DNA of 64,000 bases from Ktedonobacteraceae bacterium (GCA_035653615.1 DASRBN010000032.1:1-64000); one strand, 5' to 3'. Shown: positions 23,720-32,795, counted from the first letter of the stretch. Notes: generated by a model not told the origin, from the letters alone. Numbers and translations: made by a program.

Positions 23720-24976
23720 ATGCTGCGGAATCGAACACTGCTGGCTGTTTCACTGGTTGTCTGCGCCGCCTATACAGGTATTGGCATGATAGGTCCTGTG
23801 CGCGTGCTTTACGCGCAATCGCGCGGGGCTTCTCTCACCATCATCGGAACGATGTCGTCGGCTTACCTGATCTCGAACTTTCTCTTCCAGTATCCCTCGG
23901 GCTGGCTCGCCGATCGTTTCGGGCGCAAGCCAATGATGCTGATCAGTCTCGTGGCACAGGCCGCGCTCTCGCTGGCATACCTGTTCATCACCGATCCTGT
24001 TTTGTTCGTGGTCTTGCGCTTTGCCGAAGGCATTGCCGCGGCTGCAGTCGTGCCATCCGCTCGCGCGCTGGTCGCGGACAGCGTTCCGCCTGAGCAGCGC
24101 GGCCAGGCGTATGGAATATTCGGGGCGTTTTTCAATACCGGTTTTCTGCTGGGCCCGGCGCTTGGTGGACTGCTGGCCACTACAGGATATGCCACCAGCT
24201 TCATAGGCGCGGTCATCTTCCGCCTGCTCGCGGCTGTTATTGTTATCACTATGATCCGAGTGCGCCCCCGCAGTGGGTCATCGGCAGAAGGGCAAGCTGT
24301 ACGTATTCCCTTCCGCAAGCTCTTCACGCTGCCGTTGATCGCCGCGTACATCCTGGTATTTGGAGACTGGCTGTACGTTGGTTTCGATATTACGCTGGTG
24401 CCGCTCTGGATGCACGACCACCTGGGCGCGTCGGTCGCGATCATCGGTTTTTCCTACATGGCCTGGTCGATACCCAACGTTATTTTGACGCCTTTCACCG
24501 GGCGGGTAGCCGACCGCGTGCGCCGTTCGCTACTGGTACTGATCTTCGGGCTGGCCCAGGTACCGCTCTATGTTGTCTATGGCCTCGCCAATACCTTTAT
24601 GATCATCCTGATCCTGTTCGTCGTCCATGGCATCGTCTATTCAATGGTGCAACCGGCGGTGGATGCGCATCTTGCCGCCTCATCGGGCGCTGAGGCACGC
24701 GGCAGGGTACAGGGGATGTATTACGCCTTCGGGCTGTTCGGTGGCTTCATTGGCTCCAACGGGTTCAGCCTGCTGTATGGAGTAAACTTCCGCCTGCCAC
24801 TTTTCGCGATAGGCACCGCGTTCGGCATCTGCGTCCTTATCGGTGCTACCTTGATGCGCGTCTCCGAGAATCGCGGGCTGGTCGCCGGTCCGGGGAAGCA
24901 ATACGAGGAACTGGAACAGCGCATTCCAGGCTCGCTTGCCGAAGAGGTGAATATCGGCTTCCCGGAGGACAGCTAG
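23720..24976 (+). CDS. MFS transporter, drug/sugar exporter type
   Basis: A 418-residue inner-membrane protein with about 12 hydrophobic helices. ATG 23720 is chosen since CAGGAGGGGG lies directly upstream and the first helix begins at once. The MFS signature between helices 2 and 3 is GWLADRFGRKPMM. The second half repeats a weaker version (GRVADRVRRSLLV). The central loop RVRPRSGSSAEGQ separates two six-helix halves. Substrate unknown. It is divergent from the M16-like gene, so the region 23582-23719 holds both promoters. Behind it lie two decayed genes. Confidence 0.88.
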   Translation: MLRNRTLLAVSLVVCAAYTGIGMIGPVRVLYAQSRGASLTIIGTMSSAYLISNFLFQYPSGWLADRFGRKPMMLISLVAQAALSLAYLFITDPVLFVVLRFAEGIAAAAVVPSARALVADSVPPEQRGQAYGIFGAFFNTGFLLGPALGGLLATTGYATSFIGAVIFRLLAAVIVITMIRVRPRSGSSAEGQAVRIPFRKLFTLPLIAAYILVFGDWLYVGFDITLVPLWMHDHLGASVAIIGFSYMAWSIPNVILTPFTGRVADRVRRSLLVLIFGLAQVPLYVVYGLANTFMIILILFVVHGIVYSMVQPAVDAHLAASSGAEARGRVQGMYYAFGLFGGFIGSNGFSLLYGVNFRLPLFAIGTAFGICVLIGATLMRVSENRGLVAGPGKQYEELEQRIPGSLAEEVNIGFPEDS

Positions 24977-24980
24977 CAGG

Positions 24981-25067
24981 TCATGCGCCTATGCTCTCCG
25001 AGGCGACCTGGGCGAAGTTGAGCGCCGCTACAAGCGAAACGCCGCCGATACTATTGCCGGCAAATCC
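24981..25067 (-). pseudogene. C-terminal remnant of a formate/nitrite-transporter-like protein
   Basis: The minus-strand frame ending with TGA at 24983-24981 reads GNSIGGVSLVAALNFAQV followed by ASESIGA. The motif GN-x-x-GG-V-x-L-V-A-L-L-N-x-x-Q-V matches the last helix of FNT-family channels as I recall it. No longer frame is open upstream. It looks like the 3' end of a deleted gene. Moderate confidence in the family. Confidence 0.4.
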
Positions 25068-25196
25068 TTTTCACGCGACTCACTCTTCACAAACATCTCC
25101 TCTAATGATATTGCCTGCTGATTATTGCTCTTCTCATCACGTCGATGGGATGCAAAAGTGATACAAACTTTGACAGAAATACATGGGGTTAGCTCA

Positions 25197-25374
25197 TTAC
25201 CCAGGCAGAGCTTGCTAAACGGCTTGGTGTTTCGCAAGCGCAGGTGGCGCGTATGGAGAAGCGAGGCTATGATGCCTATACCCTCAACAGTTTGCGCCGC
25301 TATGTGAAAGCATTGGGCGAGGGATTTGAGCTTGAAGTTGCAGTGCGTGAGCCTTCTCGCCCCAGGTCTTGATA
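25197..25374 (+). pseudogene. Frameshifted XRE-type antitoxin/HTH remnant
   Basis: Residues TQAELAKRLGVSQAQVARME, then YDAYTLNSLRRYVKALGE, are read in the frame of 25202. The continuation GFELEVAVREPSRPRS, ending TGA 25372-25374, is in another frame, shifted at about 25321. A third frame upstream (about 25150-25190) reads TLTEIHG. Together they match HigA-like XRE antitoxins (helix-turn-helix, then a YDA-LxxLRRYVxALG-G tail). At least two frameshifts and loss of the N-terminus make it a pseudogene. No toxin partner is seen. Confidence 0.65.
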
Positions 25375-25408
25375 GGAAAAAGGCCTTTCGCTGCTTTTTT
25401 AGAACGCA

Positions 25409-25807
25409 TTACCGCAGTCTCCCACTGTCATTCCTGTGAGGAGGGTCGAGCCAGAACGCGAGGCCTATCCATAATGATTTAGTGAGGCGGAAGAAGATGA
25501 ACGGCAGGATCACCGGCAAGGGTGAGATAGCAATGAAGATGGGTATGGCCGGAACGCCGGGAGTCAGGGCAGCCCATACCGCGACGGGAATAACGACCGC
25601 CGTCACTATCAACTCGCTGACGACCAGGTTGATGGCGATTGCGCCCGTGTAGAAGCCCTCTTCGCGTTCAAACACAAAGTTGCACACCTGGCAGCGTTCG
25701 TATGATGCAAACCAGCGCCTAAATATTTTCCCCTTGCCACACCTGGGGCAGCGCAGGAGCAGCGCCCTCTGCAAAATTGTCCAGAACCCAACCGTTGTCA
25801 AATTCAA
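25409..25807 (-). CDS. DUF983 family membrane protein
   Basis: A 132-residue protein if TTG 25807 is the start (CAGGGA lies upstream); an ATG at 25882 gives 157 residues but has no ribosome site. N-terminal zinc-ribbon-like region: LLRCPRCGKGKIF and ERCQVCNFVFEREEGFY, with two C-x2-C pairs. Two transmembrane helices follow (IAINLVVSELIVTAVVIPVAVW and IPIFIAISPLPVILPFIFF), then a short tail. The pattern CP-CG-G, then C-C, then F-RE-GFY-GA matches DUF983. Function unknown; it sits in the membrane. It is divergent from the acyl-CoA dehydrogenase gene. Confidence 0.82.
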   Translation of the reverse strand: MNLTTVGFWTILQRALLLRCPRCGKGKIFRRWFASYERCQVCNFVFEREEGFYTGAIAINLVVSELIVTAVVIPVAVWAALTPGVPAIPIFIAISPLPVILPFIFFRLTKSLWIGLAFWLDPPHRNDSGRLR

Positions 25808-25992
25808 GCTTTTTCCCTGGCGAATAGTTGTCTTTCGTTCACTTGCACTAAAGTATATCACGCGCAAGTCTGCGAGAAGCATACACGAGGACTCATTGCG
25901 TTGTTAAGATTGCCCTTGCCTGTGTTACAATGAATGTATTGTCAGTCCTTTGCCAGCAATTTGAGCATTTTGCTACCACGAAAGGGGTTGCT

Positions 25993-27162
25993 ATGGATTT
26001 CTCCCTCACCGAAGAACAGAAAATGGTACAGCAAACAGTACGACGGTTTGTTGAGCGCGAACTGATGCCCCTCGAAAAGGAGGTGCTGCAAAATGAAGGA
26101 AAATACCCCAACGGCATTGAGCCGGGACGCTATCATTCACTACAAATGAAGGCTAAAGAGATGGGTTTCTGGGGTATCAATACGCCTGAAGAATACGGCG
26201 GCGCCAACCTGGGCGCGGTCATGACGGCGTTGATCATGATGGAAACCGGCAAAACCCTGGTTCCTTTCGCCTTTGGGGGCAGCGCCGATAATATCCTTTA
26301 TCATGGCAACGCGCAGCAGAAGGAAGAATATCTCATTCCCACCATCGAGGGGAAACGCAAGTCATGCTTCGCGCTGACCGAGCCAGGCGCGGGTTCCGAT
26401 CCCTCGGCCATCCGCACCACCGCCGTTAAGGATGGCAACCACTGGGTCATCAATGGACAGAAAGTATTTATCACCGGCGGCAACGAGGCCGATTTCGCGA
26501 TGGTCTTCGCCGTCACGGACCGCAACAAGCCCCCACAGAAAGGTGGCGTTACCTGCTTCCTGGTGGATCGCTCAATGGGCTGGACATCGCGCCCCGTACC
26601 GACCATGGGTGGCTGGTCGCCGGCGGAACTGTTTTTCGAGGATGTGCGCGTGCCGGAAGATCACGTGTTAGGAGAAGTAGGCTACGGTTTCTCACTGGGT
26701 ATGCAGTGGATCGGCCAGGGGCGATGGCTGATTGCCTCGCGCTGTGTCGGCACAGCCGAGCGCCTGCTACAGATGGCAATCGATTACGCCCGGCAGCGCG
26801 TGACCTTCGGCCAGCCGATTGCCGACCGCCAGGCCATCCAGTGGATGATCGCCGATTCCGCCGTCGAAATCGAGGCGACCAGGTGGCTGGCGCTGCACGC
26901 GGCCTGGAAAGTCGACCAGGGCCTGGATAACCGCCACGAGGCCAGCATGGCAAAACTGTACGGCTCCAATATGGCGAACCGCGTGGTAGATCGCGTGATG
27001 CAGATTCACGGCGGTATGGGCTATACCCGCGAGATGCCCATTGAACGCTGGTACCGCGACCTGCGTGTTACGCGTATCTACGAGGGCACGGACGAGATCC
27101 AGCATTTCATCATCGCGCGCGATTTGCTCAAGGGATACGTGAAGCTGGGGGCCTGGGAGTAG
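25993..27162 (+). CDS. Acyl-CoA dehydrogenase
   Basis: A 389-residue FAD enzyme catalysing alpha,beta-desaturation of an acyl-CoA, passing electrons to ETF. ATG 25993 follows AAAGGGG. N-terminal helical domain begins MDFSLTEEQKMVQQTVRRFVE. The central beta domain has CFALTEPGAGSDPSAIRTTA (FAD/substrate signature 1) and FITGGNEADFAMVFAVT. The C-terminal helices carry QIHGGMGYTREMPIERWYRDLRV (signature 2) and the catalytic Glu in RIYEGTDEIQ. Chain-length preference cannot be told. No beta-oxidation genes adjoin it. An 80-base palindrome follows its stop. Confidence 0.94.
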   Translation: MDFSLTEEQKMVQQTVRRFVERELMPLEKEVLQNEGKYPNGIEPGRYHSLQMKAKEMGFWGINTPEEYGGANLGAVMTALIMMETGKTLVPFAFGGSADNILYHGNAQQKEEYLIPTIEGKRKSCFALTEPGAGSDPSAIRTTAVKDGNHWVINGQKVFITGGNEADFAMVFAVTDRNKPPQKGGVTCFLVDRSMGWTSRPVPTMGGWSPAELFFEDVRVPEDHVLGEVGYGFSLGMQWIGQGRWLIASRCVGTAERLLQMAIDYARQRVTFGQPIADRQAIQWMIADSAVEIEATRWLALHAAWKVDQGLDNRHEASMAKLYGSNMANRVVDRVMQIHGGMGYTREMPIERWYRDLRVTRIYEGTDEIQHFIIARDLLKGYVKLGAWE

Positions 27163-27164
27163 GG

Positions 27165-27244
27165 AGGATTATTCAAAAATTGCCCAGGCAAGTTCGAGGC
27201 CGCCGGCGGCCTCGAACTTGCCTGGGCAATTTTTGAATAATCCT
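27165..27244. terminator. 40-bp perfect uninterrupted palindrome
   Basis: Bases 27165-27244 form an exact 80-base palindrome (40-bp arms, no spacer; centre between 27204 and 27205, GCCG/CGGC). In RNA the loop would be the central four or so bases. It begins three bases after the acyl-CoA dehydrogenase stop. The 3' arm ends with CAATTTTTGAATAATCCT. Confidence 0.8.
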
Positions 27245-27353
27245 GATTTGTGTGCCCCTTGCCTGTTTTATTCTAAAGGTGTATAAATGATAGTGGCAAT
27301 TCCCATAAATAACCTGATGTGAGGTATGGTAGTTCGCGAAGGAGGTTTATCTG

Positions 27354-27677
27354 ATGGCAGCCGTGACGATGCGCCAGCGCGCATACAGGATCAGTTATTT
27401 CGTTACCGTTCAGCTCATTGCCCTGGTTGGTTGGATTATTGTGCAATCATTCTTCTCCCTTTCCCCGCTTGGTCACAACATCCCTTTTGCCGTTACCATC
27501 GTTATCGAAACAATCTGGTGGATCGCAACGCTTGTTATTATGTTTGTACTTTTCCGGCGAGAATATCAAGGATTCGTCCAGGCTGTGCTTGATCTGGAGG
27601 AGGCGAATAAGAGGTTGAGGGAGACAACGAACACGATCTTCCAGGAGTTGAGGAATCAGGGCGCCCAGGAAGAGTGA
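27354..27677 (+). CDS. Small two-helix membrane protein with coiled-coil tail
   Basis: A 107-residue protein. GAAGGAGG lies nine bases before ATG 27354, a strong ribosome site. Two hydrophobic segments span about residues 15-33 (FVTVQLIALVGWIIVQSFF) and 45-67 (FAVTIVIETIWWIATLVIMFVLF). The tail from about residue 70 is a charged helix (QAVLDLEEANKRLRETTNTI), probably a coiled coil in the cytoplasm. YtpR/YggT-like two-helix proteins are similar in layout, but I do not recognise a family. Transcribed alone, ending at the hairpin 27693-27734. Confidence 0.65.
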   Translation: MAAVTMRQRAYRISYFVTVQLIALVGWIIVQSFFSLSPLGHNIPFAVTIVIETIWWIATLVIMFVLFRREYQGFVQAVLDLEEANKRLRETTNTIFQELRNQGAQEE

Positions 27678-27692
27678 GCAATGCGAAGGGAG

Positions 27693-27734
27693 AAAGTAAG
27701 CAGGGCATCCTTTCGTGATCGCCCTGCTTACTTT
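27693..27734 (+). terminator. 14-bp hairpin terminator
   Basis: Arms 27693-27706 and 27721-27734 are exactly complementary with a 14-base loop. ATTTCT follows on the plus strand. Confidence 0.7.
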
Positions 27735-27841
27735 ATTTCTCATGCATTTGCCCTTGATATGTTCAGGTCTGGCCACCATACTTTCCCAGAGAGAAGCGGC
27801 AGGAACTGGTCCTTTTCCCGACTTCCTGCTGGGGATTGAAA

Positions 27842-28441
27842 CTATGGATTAAACCGGCCGAGCTGGCGGCGAACTTCCGCCATATCGTAATAGAGCGATT
27901 CGCGTGTGATCTTGCCATTCTCTCGAACGACAACTGTGACGCCCTGGATGGAGAAAGAACGCCCTGAGGCCGGAAGGCCTGGGAAGTCGCCTGAGTGCGT
28001 GCCGGTCGCGATCCACTCGACACTCACCTGGTTACCATGCACAACGCGGTTCACAACCTGAATCTGTAAATCGGGAATGGCGGCCATGCCGGTACCCTTG
28101 CGGGCCATGATGGCGGCGCGACCGACAAATGGTTGCGGATACATACTATCTTCCACGATAGCATTTTCGTGGTAGTCATTCTGCAAAGCGCCTGTATTGC
28201 CGCTGGTTTGATTTTGAAGGTGCTGGTCATGCAGCTGCAGGTGATCGGTTCCATCTTCTATCACGGGCGCGCTGGTGATTGGCCCTGAGGCAGTTGGAAT
28301 AGACGCGACCGCGGCTATCGCTCCAATGCCCGCGGCAGTGATGCCCATATGCGCCAGCTTCTTCATGAACTGGCGGCGCGGCATTTTCCCCGCTCGCACT
28401 TCGTCTACCATCTGGGGGATGGTGTATTCTTCTTCTCGCAT
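27842..28441 (-). CDS. Exported SnoaL/NTF2-like (ester-cyclase-type) protein with Tat-like signal
   Basis: A 199-residue protein. AAGGAG sits directly before ATG 28441. Residues about 20-52 form a twin-arginine-like export signal: RRQFMKK followed by a hydrophobic helix (MGITAAGIGAIAAVASI). The mature part has the SnoaL-like features of an NTF2 cone: HDQHLQNQ, VGRAAIMARKGTGMAAIPDL, VNRVVHGNQVSVEWIATGTH, GRSFSIQGVTVVVRENGKI, and YYDMAEVRRQLG. Such proteins act as polyketide cyclases or hydrolases or only bind ligands, so the activity is unknown. It is convergent with the small membrane protein gene. Confidence 0.78.
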   Translation of the reverse strand: MREEEYTIPQMVDEVRAGKMPRRQFMKKLAHMGITAAGIGAIAAVASIPTASGPITSAPVIEDGTDHLQLHDQHLQNQTSGNTGALQNDYHENAIVEDSMYPQPFVGRAAIMARKGTGMAAIPDLQIQVVNRVVHGNQVSVEWIATGTHSGDFPGLPASGRSFSIQGVTVVVRENGKITRESLYYDMAEVRRQLGRFNP

Positions 28442-28602
28442 ATTTTCTCCTTGCAATATGGCTACATATGACTTTACGTCTCTTGCCATCTCAGGAGAAC
28501 AATAGCATAGTTCTGGCAGGCTTTCGTCATAGACAGGTTAAGGATATGTGACGATTTTAGAGGATCGGTTATGGTTTATTAACCGGACTCTATCAAAACG
28601 AC

Positions 28603-28630
28603 TTGACAAACGTCCACATTGTGCTATATT
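28603..28630 (+). promoter_or_regulatory. Promoter of the ArsR-MFS operon
   Basis: TTGACA at 28603-28608 and TATATT at 28625-28630, 16 bases apart; the -10 is also extended (TGC before TATATT). About 75 bases before the ArsR start codon. Confidence 0.65.
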
Positions 28631-28704
28631 TCCAGTACGTTATGAATTCGCATTTCGTTTTGAAATTGTTGTTCATCCAGGGAAATCAGCAAAGAGGATG
28701 ATGT

Positions 28705-29373
28705 ATGAGCGCATTCAAAAGCAACGATGACATCGATGCCATTCCAGTTCTGCCTGATGATGTACCTGTTGAGATGCCCCAACTGCCACCGAGAATGACG
28801 ATTGAGACTGTACAGCAATTCAAGGCTTTCGGCGACCCCACGCGCAGGCGTATTCTGGGTATTATCCAGAACTCGCCGGCCACGGCCAAGCAGATCGCCG
28901 AGCGGCTGGGAGCGACACCCGGCGCTATCGGCCATCACCTGCACGTGCTTGAGGCAGCAGGATTGGCGAAAGTGGTTGCCAGGAGGCTCACACGTGGCAT
29001 CGTCGCGAATTACTACACGCGCACGGCCCGTATCTTTGACTTTCACCTCTCACGGGATATGGCCGGAGAATCCCCTGGCCTCGATATATTCACCAATGTT
29101 CGTAACGAGCTGATCGAAGCCATAGATAGCGGCGAGGAAGATCCTTTGCTTTATGATGGATTCCCGCGTGTCCGGCTCTCGCCCAAACGCGCAAGCTATT
29201 ATCAAGAGCGGCTCGAAGCGCTGGTCGAGGATATTTTGCACGAAAAGCCCGACCCTGACGGCAAGGTTTATAGTATCTTCGTTGCTATGTTTATAGCGCC
29301 TCCTTACCTGCAAGGACCGGCTACATTTACACCTGCTGCACCGGAATTTACGTTGTCTGACGAAAACGAGTGA
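28705..29373 (+). CDS. ArsR-type transcriptional regulator, probable local regulator of the MFS exporter
   Basis: A 222-residue protein. The winged helix is at about residues 32-110: FKAFGDPTRRRILGIIQ, AKQIAERLGATPGAIGHHLHVLEAAGL and a wing ending in NYYTRTARIF. The C-terminal about 110 residues form a helical ligand-binding or dimer domain (YDGFPRVRLSPKRASYYQERLEALVEDIL). No cysteine metal site is visible, so it is likely an effector-binding member. GAGG precedes ATG 28705. An MFS gene starts 18 bases after its stop, so the pair probably forms a regulator-exporter operon. Confidence 0.88.
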   Translation: MSAFKSNDDIDAIPVLPDDVPVEMPQLPPRMTIETVQQFKAFGDPTRRRILGIIQNSPATAKQIAERLGATPGAIGHHLHVLEAAGLAKVVARRLTRGIVANYYTRTARIFDFHLSRDMAGESPGLDIFTNVRNELIEAIDSGEEDPLLYDGFPRVRLSPKRASYYQERLEALVEDILHEKPDPDGKVYSIFVAMFIAPPYLQGPATFTPAAPEFTLSDENE

Positions 29374-29391
29374 CCTGTAAAGGAGACCTCA

Positions 29392-30729
29392 ATGGCAACC
29401 AACAATCACGGCTTTCCCCAGCCCGCCCGGCGCCTGAGTAGCGATTTCTGGAAATACTGGACGGGGCAGACGATCTCGAATCTGGGTAGTTCGGTTACCC
29501 TCTTCGCGCTACCCTTGCTGGTCTTCAAAATCACCGGCTCGGCGCTCAATCTTGGCATTACGACCGCCGCCGAATTTTTGCCCTACCTGCTCTTCGGGCT
29601 GATCCTTGGCGCGTGGACGGACCGCGTAGACCGCAAGCGCATGATGATCGCGGTCGATGTCGGGCGCGCGCTGATCATCGCATCGATTCCCGCCATGGCC
29701 ATCGCGGGCCTGCTTACCGTGTGGTGGATATACATCGTGGGATTTGTGCAGTCGACGCTCACCATCTGCTTCGAGGCCGGGCAATTTGCCGCAATACCGG
29801 GGCTGGTCAATCAAGATGACCTGGTGACGGCGAACGGGCGCATCCAGGCCAGCTATTCCGCCGCGCAGGTAATCGGGCCATTGCTGGCCGGCCTGCTGGT
29901 GACGGTGATGCCGCTGGCGATGCTCATGGCTGTTGATGCCTTCTCGTTTCTGGTTTCATCCTTTTCGCTGGCATTGATACGTGCCAGCTTCAATACCGGC
30001 GCGAAACGCGCATCCGCCAGCATTGGCCGCGACGTTATCGAGGGGTTGCGTTACGTCCTGGGCCATCCCGTCTTGCGCAATATCTCGCTGATGATGGCAA
30101 TGGTCAACTTCGTAAGCGTAACAACCGGTGCTCAACTCGTGCTATTCGCCCGGCATCAATTGCAGGCCGGTGATGTCCAGATAAGCCTGTTGTACTCAGC
30201 ATCGAGCATCGGAGTTGTGGTTCTCTCGTTATCGGCGGGATTGTTGCGCAAGCGCTGGTCGTTCAGTACCGTTGCGTTGGGCGCGTTGATGACCGAGGGG
30301 TTGCTGACAATCGTGTTCTCGCAGATGCGCTGGTACTGGCTCGCCTTGCCACTATGGGCATTGATGAGTGGGCTGGGCATCCTCTTCAATATCAATACGA
30401 GTAGCCTGCGGCAGGCTATTGTGCCGAACCACATGCTGGGGCGCGTGATAAGCATTGCCAGCGTACTGGCCTGGTCGGCTATCCCACTGGGTAGTATTGC
30501 CGGAGGCTACGCGATTACTTTGACAAACAATGTAGCGCTGGTCTATGCGGTCATTGGGATACTCGTCTTCCTTATTCCCTTTTCGTTCTCTTTCACCCCG
30601 CTCGGCCATGCCCAACGTTATATTTCTGCGCACAACCCCGCGACTCAGGCAGAAACGGAGACTGCTGTTAATGCATCCGCTCCCGAACCAACAGATGGTA
30701 CCTATTCATCAGATACATCTCCTGCATGA
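29392..30729 (+). CDS. MFS exporter (MFS_3 / EntS-like)
   Basis: A 445-residue membrane protein with about 12 helices. AAAGGAG lies before ATG 29392. N-terminus FWKYWTGQTISNLGSSVTLFALPLLVF is typical of MFS_3 exporters (macrolide or siderophore exporters). The loop 2-3 motif is GAWTDRVDRKRMM. A mid-protein loop RASFNTGAKRASASIGRDVIEGLRYVLGHP also fits that group. The polar C-terminal tail of about 40 residues is rich in Thr, Ala and Glu. It shares an operon with the ArsR-type gene, which suggests drug-induced export. Substrate unknown. Confidence 0.9.
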   Translation: MATNNHGFPQPARRLSSDFWKYWTGQTISNLGSSVTLFALPLLVFKITGSALNLGITTAAEFLPYLLFGLILGAWTDRVDRKRMMIAVDVGRALIIASIPAMAIAGLLTVWWIYIVGFVQSTLTICFEAGQFAAIPGLVNQDDLVTANGRIQASYSAAQVIGPLLAGLLVTVMPLAMLMAVDAFSFLVSSFSLALIRASFNTGAKRASASIGRDVIEGLRYVLGHPVLRNISLMMAMVNFVSVTTGAQLVLFARHQLQAGDVQISLLYSASSIGVVVLSLSAGLLRKRWSFSTVALGALMTEGLLTIVFSQMRWYWLALPLWALMSGLGILFNINTSSLRQAIVPNHMLGRVISIASVLAWSAIPLGSIAGGYAITLTNNVALVYAVIGILVFLIPFSFSFTPLGHAQRYISAHNPATQAETETAVNASAPEPTDGTYSSDTSPA

Positions 30730-30761
30730 GGCCGGGATAGAGCGCTCTTCTTCACCGGCCT

Positions 30762-31646
30762 CTACTCAAGTACTCGTTCGTATGTATAAAAAATTGTTCC
30801 ATCCCACTCGTACTCCGCGCCGGTGAACGCGTCGCGCACCATGATCAGATCGGGGACGTTGGCCTGGACGGCATCCAGGTTCATTTCACTAATTCTGTCC
30901 CGTAGGGCATAGGCAATCAGGCTGATCGATTCGGTAGTGCCGTCGATGTAGCCGATGAACAGGTTTTTGCCCTGCCGCCCCTCACGTGGCTGGGCAATCG
31001 CCAGACCATCCAGGCGGTCCCAGCGACGCAAAAGATAGACGTTGTGCGCGGCTATTTTTGCCTCCAGCATTTCCTGGGTGATGCTATAGGCTGTGAAGCC
31101 TTCGTAATAGAGGCCGCCCACGGCAGGAAAGATATTCGAGACGTTGAGATAGTCGATAATGTCGTTGAGATCGGCAGCGGTTGCCACGGTTGGCATCTCC
31201 TGTTCGTACTGCCTTTTAGCGGATGCCGGAATAGGCATTGCTTTATATGGCGCATAAGCTCCTACCTGGCGCATGTAGCTGCGTTCGAGCAGGCGGATGG
31301 AGTTGGTATTGGTTGATTCGGTAATCAGCCGCGCTACCTTCGCGCCGCGCCGCATGGCCTCCGCAATTATCTCAGTATTGAGTGCCGCTGCCACCCCTTG
31401 CCTGCGATATGCCGGGTCGACGCGCATCCCCTCGAGCCATGCTTCCGTGGCAGTGAGCATACGCATATGTTCTATACCAACCGGCTTGCCATCAATGAGC
31501 GCGACAAGCAGTATGCCATTGGGATCGTGTAACCATTCATCCCACACGTATTCAATATAGTCGCCCCACTCCCAGGTGTGAGCACAAAACGCGAGTATGG
31601 CATTACGATCTTCGGGTCGAGCCGGCCGGATTTCAATTTGAGGCAT
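30762..31646 (-). CDS. GNAT acetyltransferase with C-terminal extension
   Basis: A 294-residue protein. Residues 1-150 are a GNAT domain: IRPARPEDRNAILAF, WEWGDYIEYVWDEWL, and the acetyl-CoA loop VDPAYRRQGVAAALNTEII. Residues 150-294 form a second GNAT-like half without a clear acetyl-CoA loop (NLFIGYIDGTTESISLIAYALR). Two-domain members of this kind acetylate small amines or antibiotics; substrate unknown. AAGGAG lies ten bases before ATG 31646. It is convergent with the MFS gene, with only 32 bases between stops and no strong hairpin. Confidence 0.85.
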   Translation of the reverse strand: MPQIEIRPARPEDRNAILAFCAHTWEWGDYIEYVWDEWLHDPNGILLVALIDGKPVGIEHMRMLTATEAWLEGMRVDPAYRRQGVAAALNTEIIAEAMRRGAKVARLITESTNTNSIRLLERSYMRQVGAYAPYKAMPIPASAKRQYEQEMPTVATAADLNDIIDYLNVSNIFPAVGGLYYEGFTAYSITQEMLEAKIAAHNVYLLRRWDRLDGLAIAQPREGRQGKNLFIGYIDGTTESISLIAYALRDRISEMNLDAVQANVPDLIMVRDAFTGAEYEWDGTIFYTYERVLE

Positions 31647-31798
31647 GTTGCATTGACTCCTTCTTAGTCTCGTCTACCTAAAAGTCTAACGAGAAATCGG
31701 TTATTCGTCAAATGGAAACGGTATGCTCAACAAAAACGTGTTTATAATATCCAAAAGGATATGCTGAAGAGGGTTGAGTAAACAGGCAGGGAACCAGT

Positions 31799-32629
31799 AT
31801 GGCACAAAAACAGAAAAAAGAAGACTCTATGGAGGAACTTCCTGCAGGCACGCGCCTCGGAAATGAAGTAGGATCCGTAATCAGCGAAGCGGAAAAAGAG
31901 GTAAGTGGGTCGCGTAGAAGCTGGTACGAGAGCGTCAGGTGGGGACGAATACTGATTACCGCTGATGCCATCCTGCTTGCGCTCTTCGCGCTGCTGGCAT
32001 GGTGGGTACACATACATCCAATACTGGCCATCGATGTGACGATTACGCGTGAGTTCCAGGAAAATCAATCTCCCTGGCTGAGTACGATGATGATCGCTGT
32101 AAGCTATCCCGGCAATACACTGCCCTTGCAGATCGGCCTGATTGCGCTGGCCGCGGCCTTATTCGCTCTTGTACGCCTGTACCTGGAAGCCGTGACCGTG
32201 ATCGTGGTCTCAGCGGTCAGCGCCATTTTAAACTTCTCGATCAAGTTGCTGGTAGACCGTCCGCGTCCAAATTCGCACCTGATTGATGTGATCCAGCACG
32301 CGAATGGGCTGAGCTTTCCCAGCGGTCATGTGATGTCCTATGTCGCTTTCTGGGGCCTGCTTTTCTCGCTGATGATTATTCTCTTTAAAGGCAATCACTG
32401 GTGGCGTATTGCGTTGCTGATCATTTCGGGGCTGTTCGTGGTGCTGGTTGGTCCATCGCGCATCTACCTTGGCGATCACTGGGCATCGGATGTCCTGGGG
32501 GCCTACATATTTGGCGGTGTCTGGCTCTGTATTGCGCTCTTGATCTACTTTAAGCTAAATGAAAAAGGTGTACTGGTATCGAAGAAGCGGGGTAGATTTT
32601 TGCGGAAGTATATGCGACAAAGCAAGTAG
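31799..32629 (+). CDS. PAP2-family membrane phosphatase
   Basis: A 276-residue inner-membrane enzyme. The N-terminal 45 residues are cytoplasmic and charged; about six helices follow. The three phosphatase motifs are present: KLLVDRPRP (K-x6-RP), PSGHVMSY (PSGH) and SRIYLGDHWASDV (SR-x5-H-x3-D). Such enzymes dephosphorylate lipid phosphates such as undecaprenyl diphosphate or phosphatidate on the outer face. Which one cannot be told. Start ATG 31799 has GCAGGGA upstream. Transcribed alone; the TAATAT at about 31744 could be its -10. Confidence 0.92.
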   Translation: MAQKQKKEDSMEELPAGTRLGNEVGSVISEAEKEVSGSRRSWYESVRWGRILITADAILLALFALLAWWVHIHPILAIDVTITREFQENQSPWLSTMMIAVSYPGNTLPLQIGLIALAAALFALVRLYLEAVTVIVVSAVSAILNFSIKLLVDRPRPNSHLIDVIQHANGLSFPSGHVMSYVAFWGLLFSLMIILFKGNHWWRIALLIISGLFVVLVGPSRIYLGDHWASDVLGAYIFGGVWLCIALLIYFKLNEKGVLVSKKRGRFLRKYMRQSK

Positions 32630-32690
32630 CTTCTGGAACTGGCCACGGGCCGGTGATGAGTTTTCACAAGCAAGATCGATAATCAGTGAG

Positions 32691-32795
32691 TCGTGTCATT
32701 CTGAGCGCAGCGAAGAATCTCCATCCGCCAGTGCCAGGATTCTTCCCCATTCGCTCCGCTCAGGGCTTGCGGCTTCTGCGCTCAGAATGACACGA
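32691..32795. repeat. Dispersed palindromic repeat, class A, with three core copies
   Basis: Arms 32691-32710 and 32776-32795 are exactly complementary (TCGTGTCATTCTGAGCGCAG). An inner partial core copy (GGATTCTTCCCCATTCGCTC, about 32738-32757) adds a third unit. Same core as 6494-6590 and 7318-7407. Confidence 0.8.
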
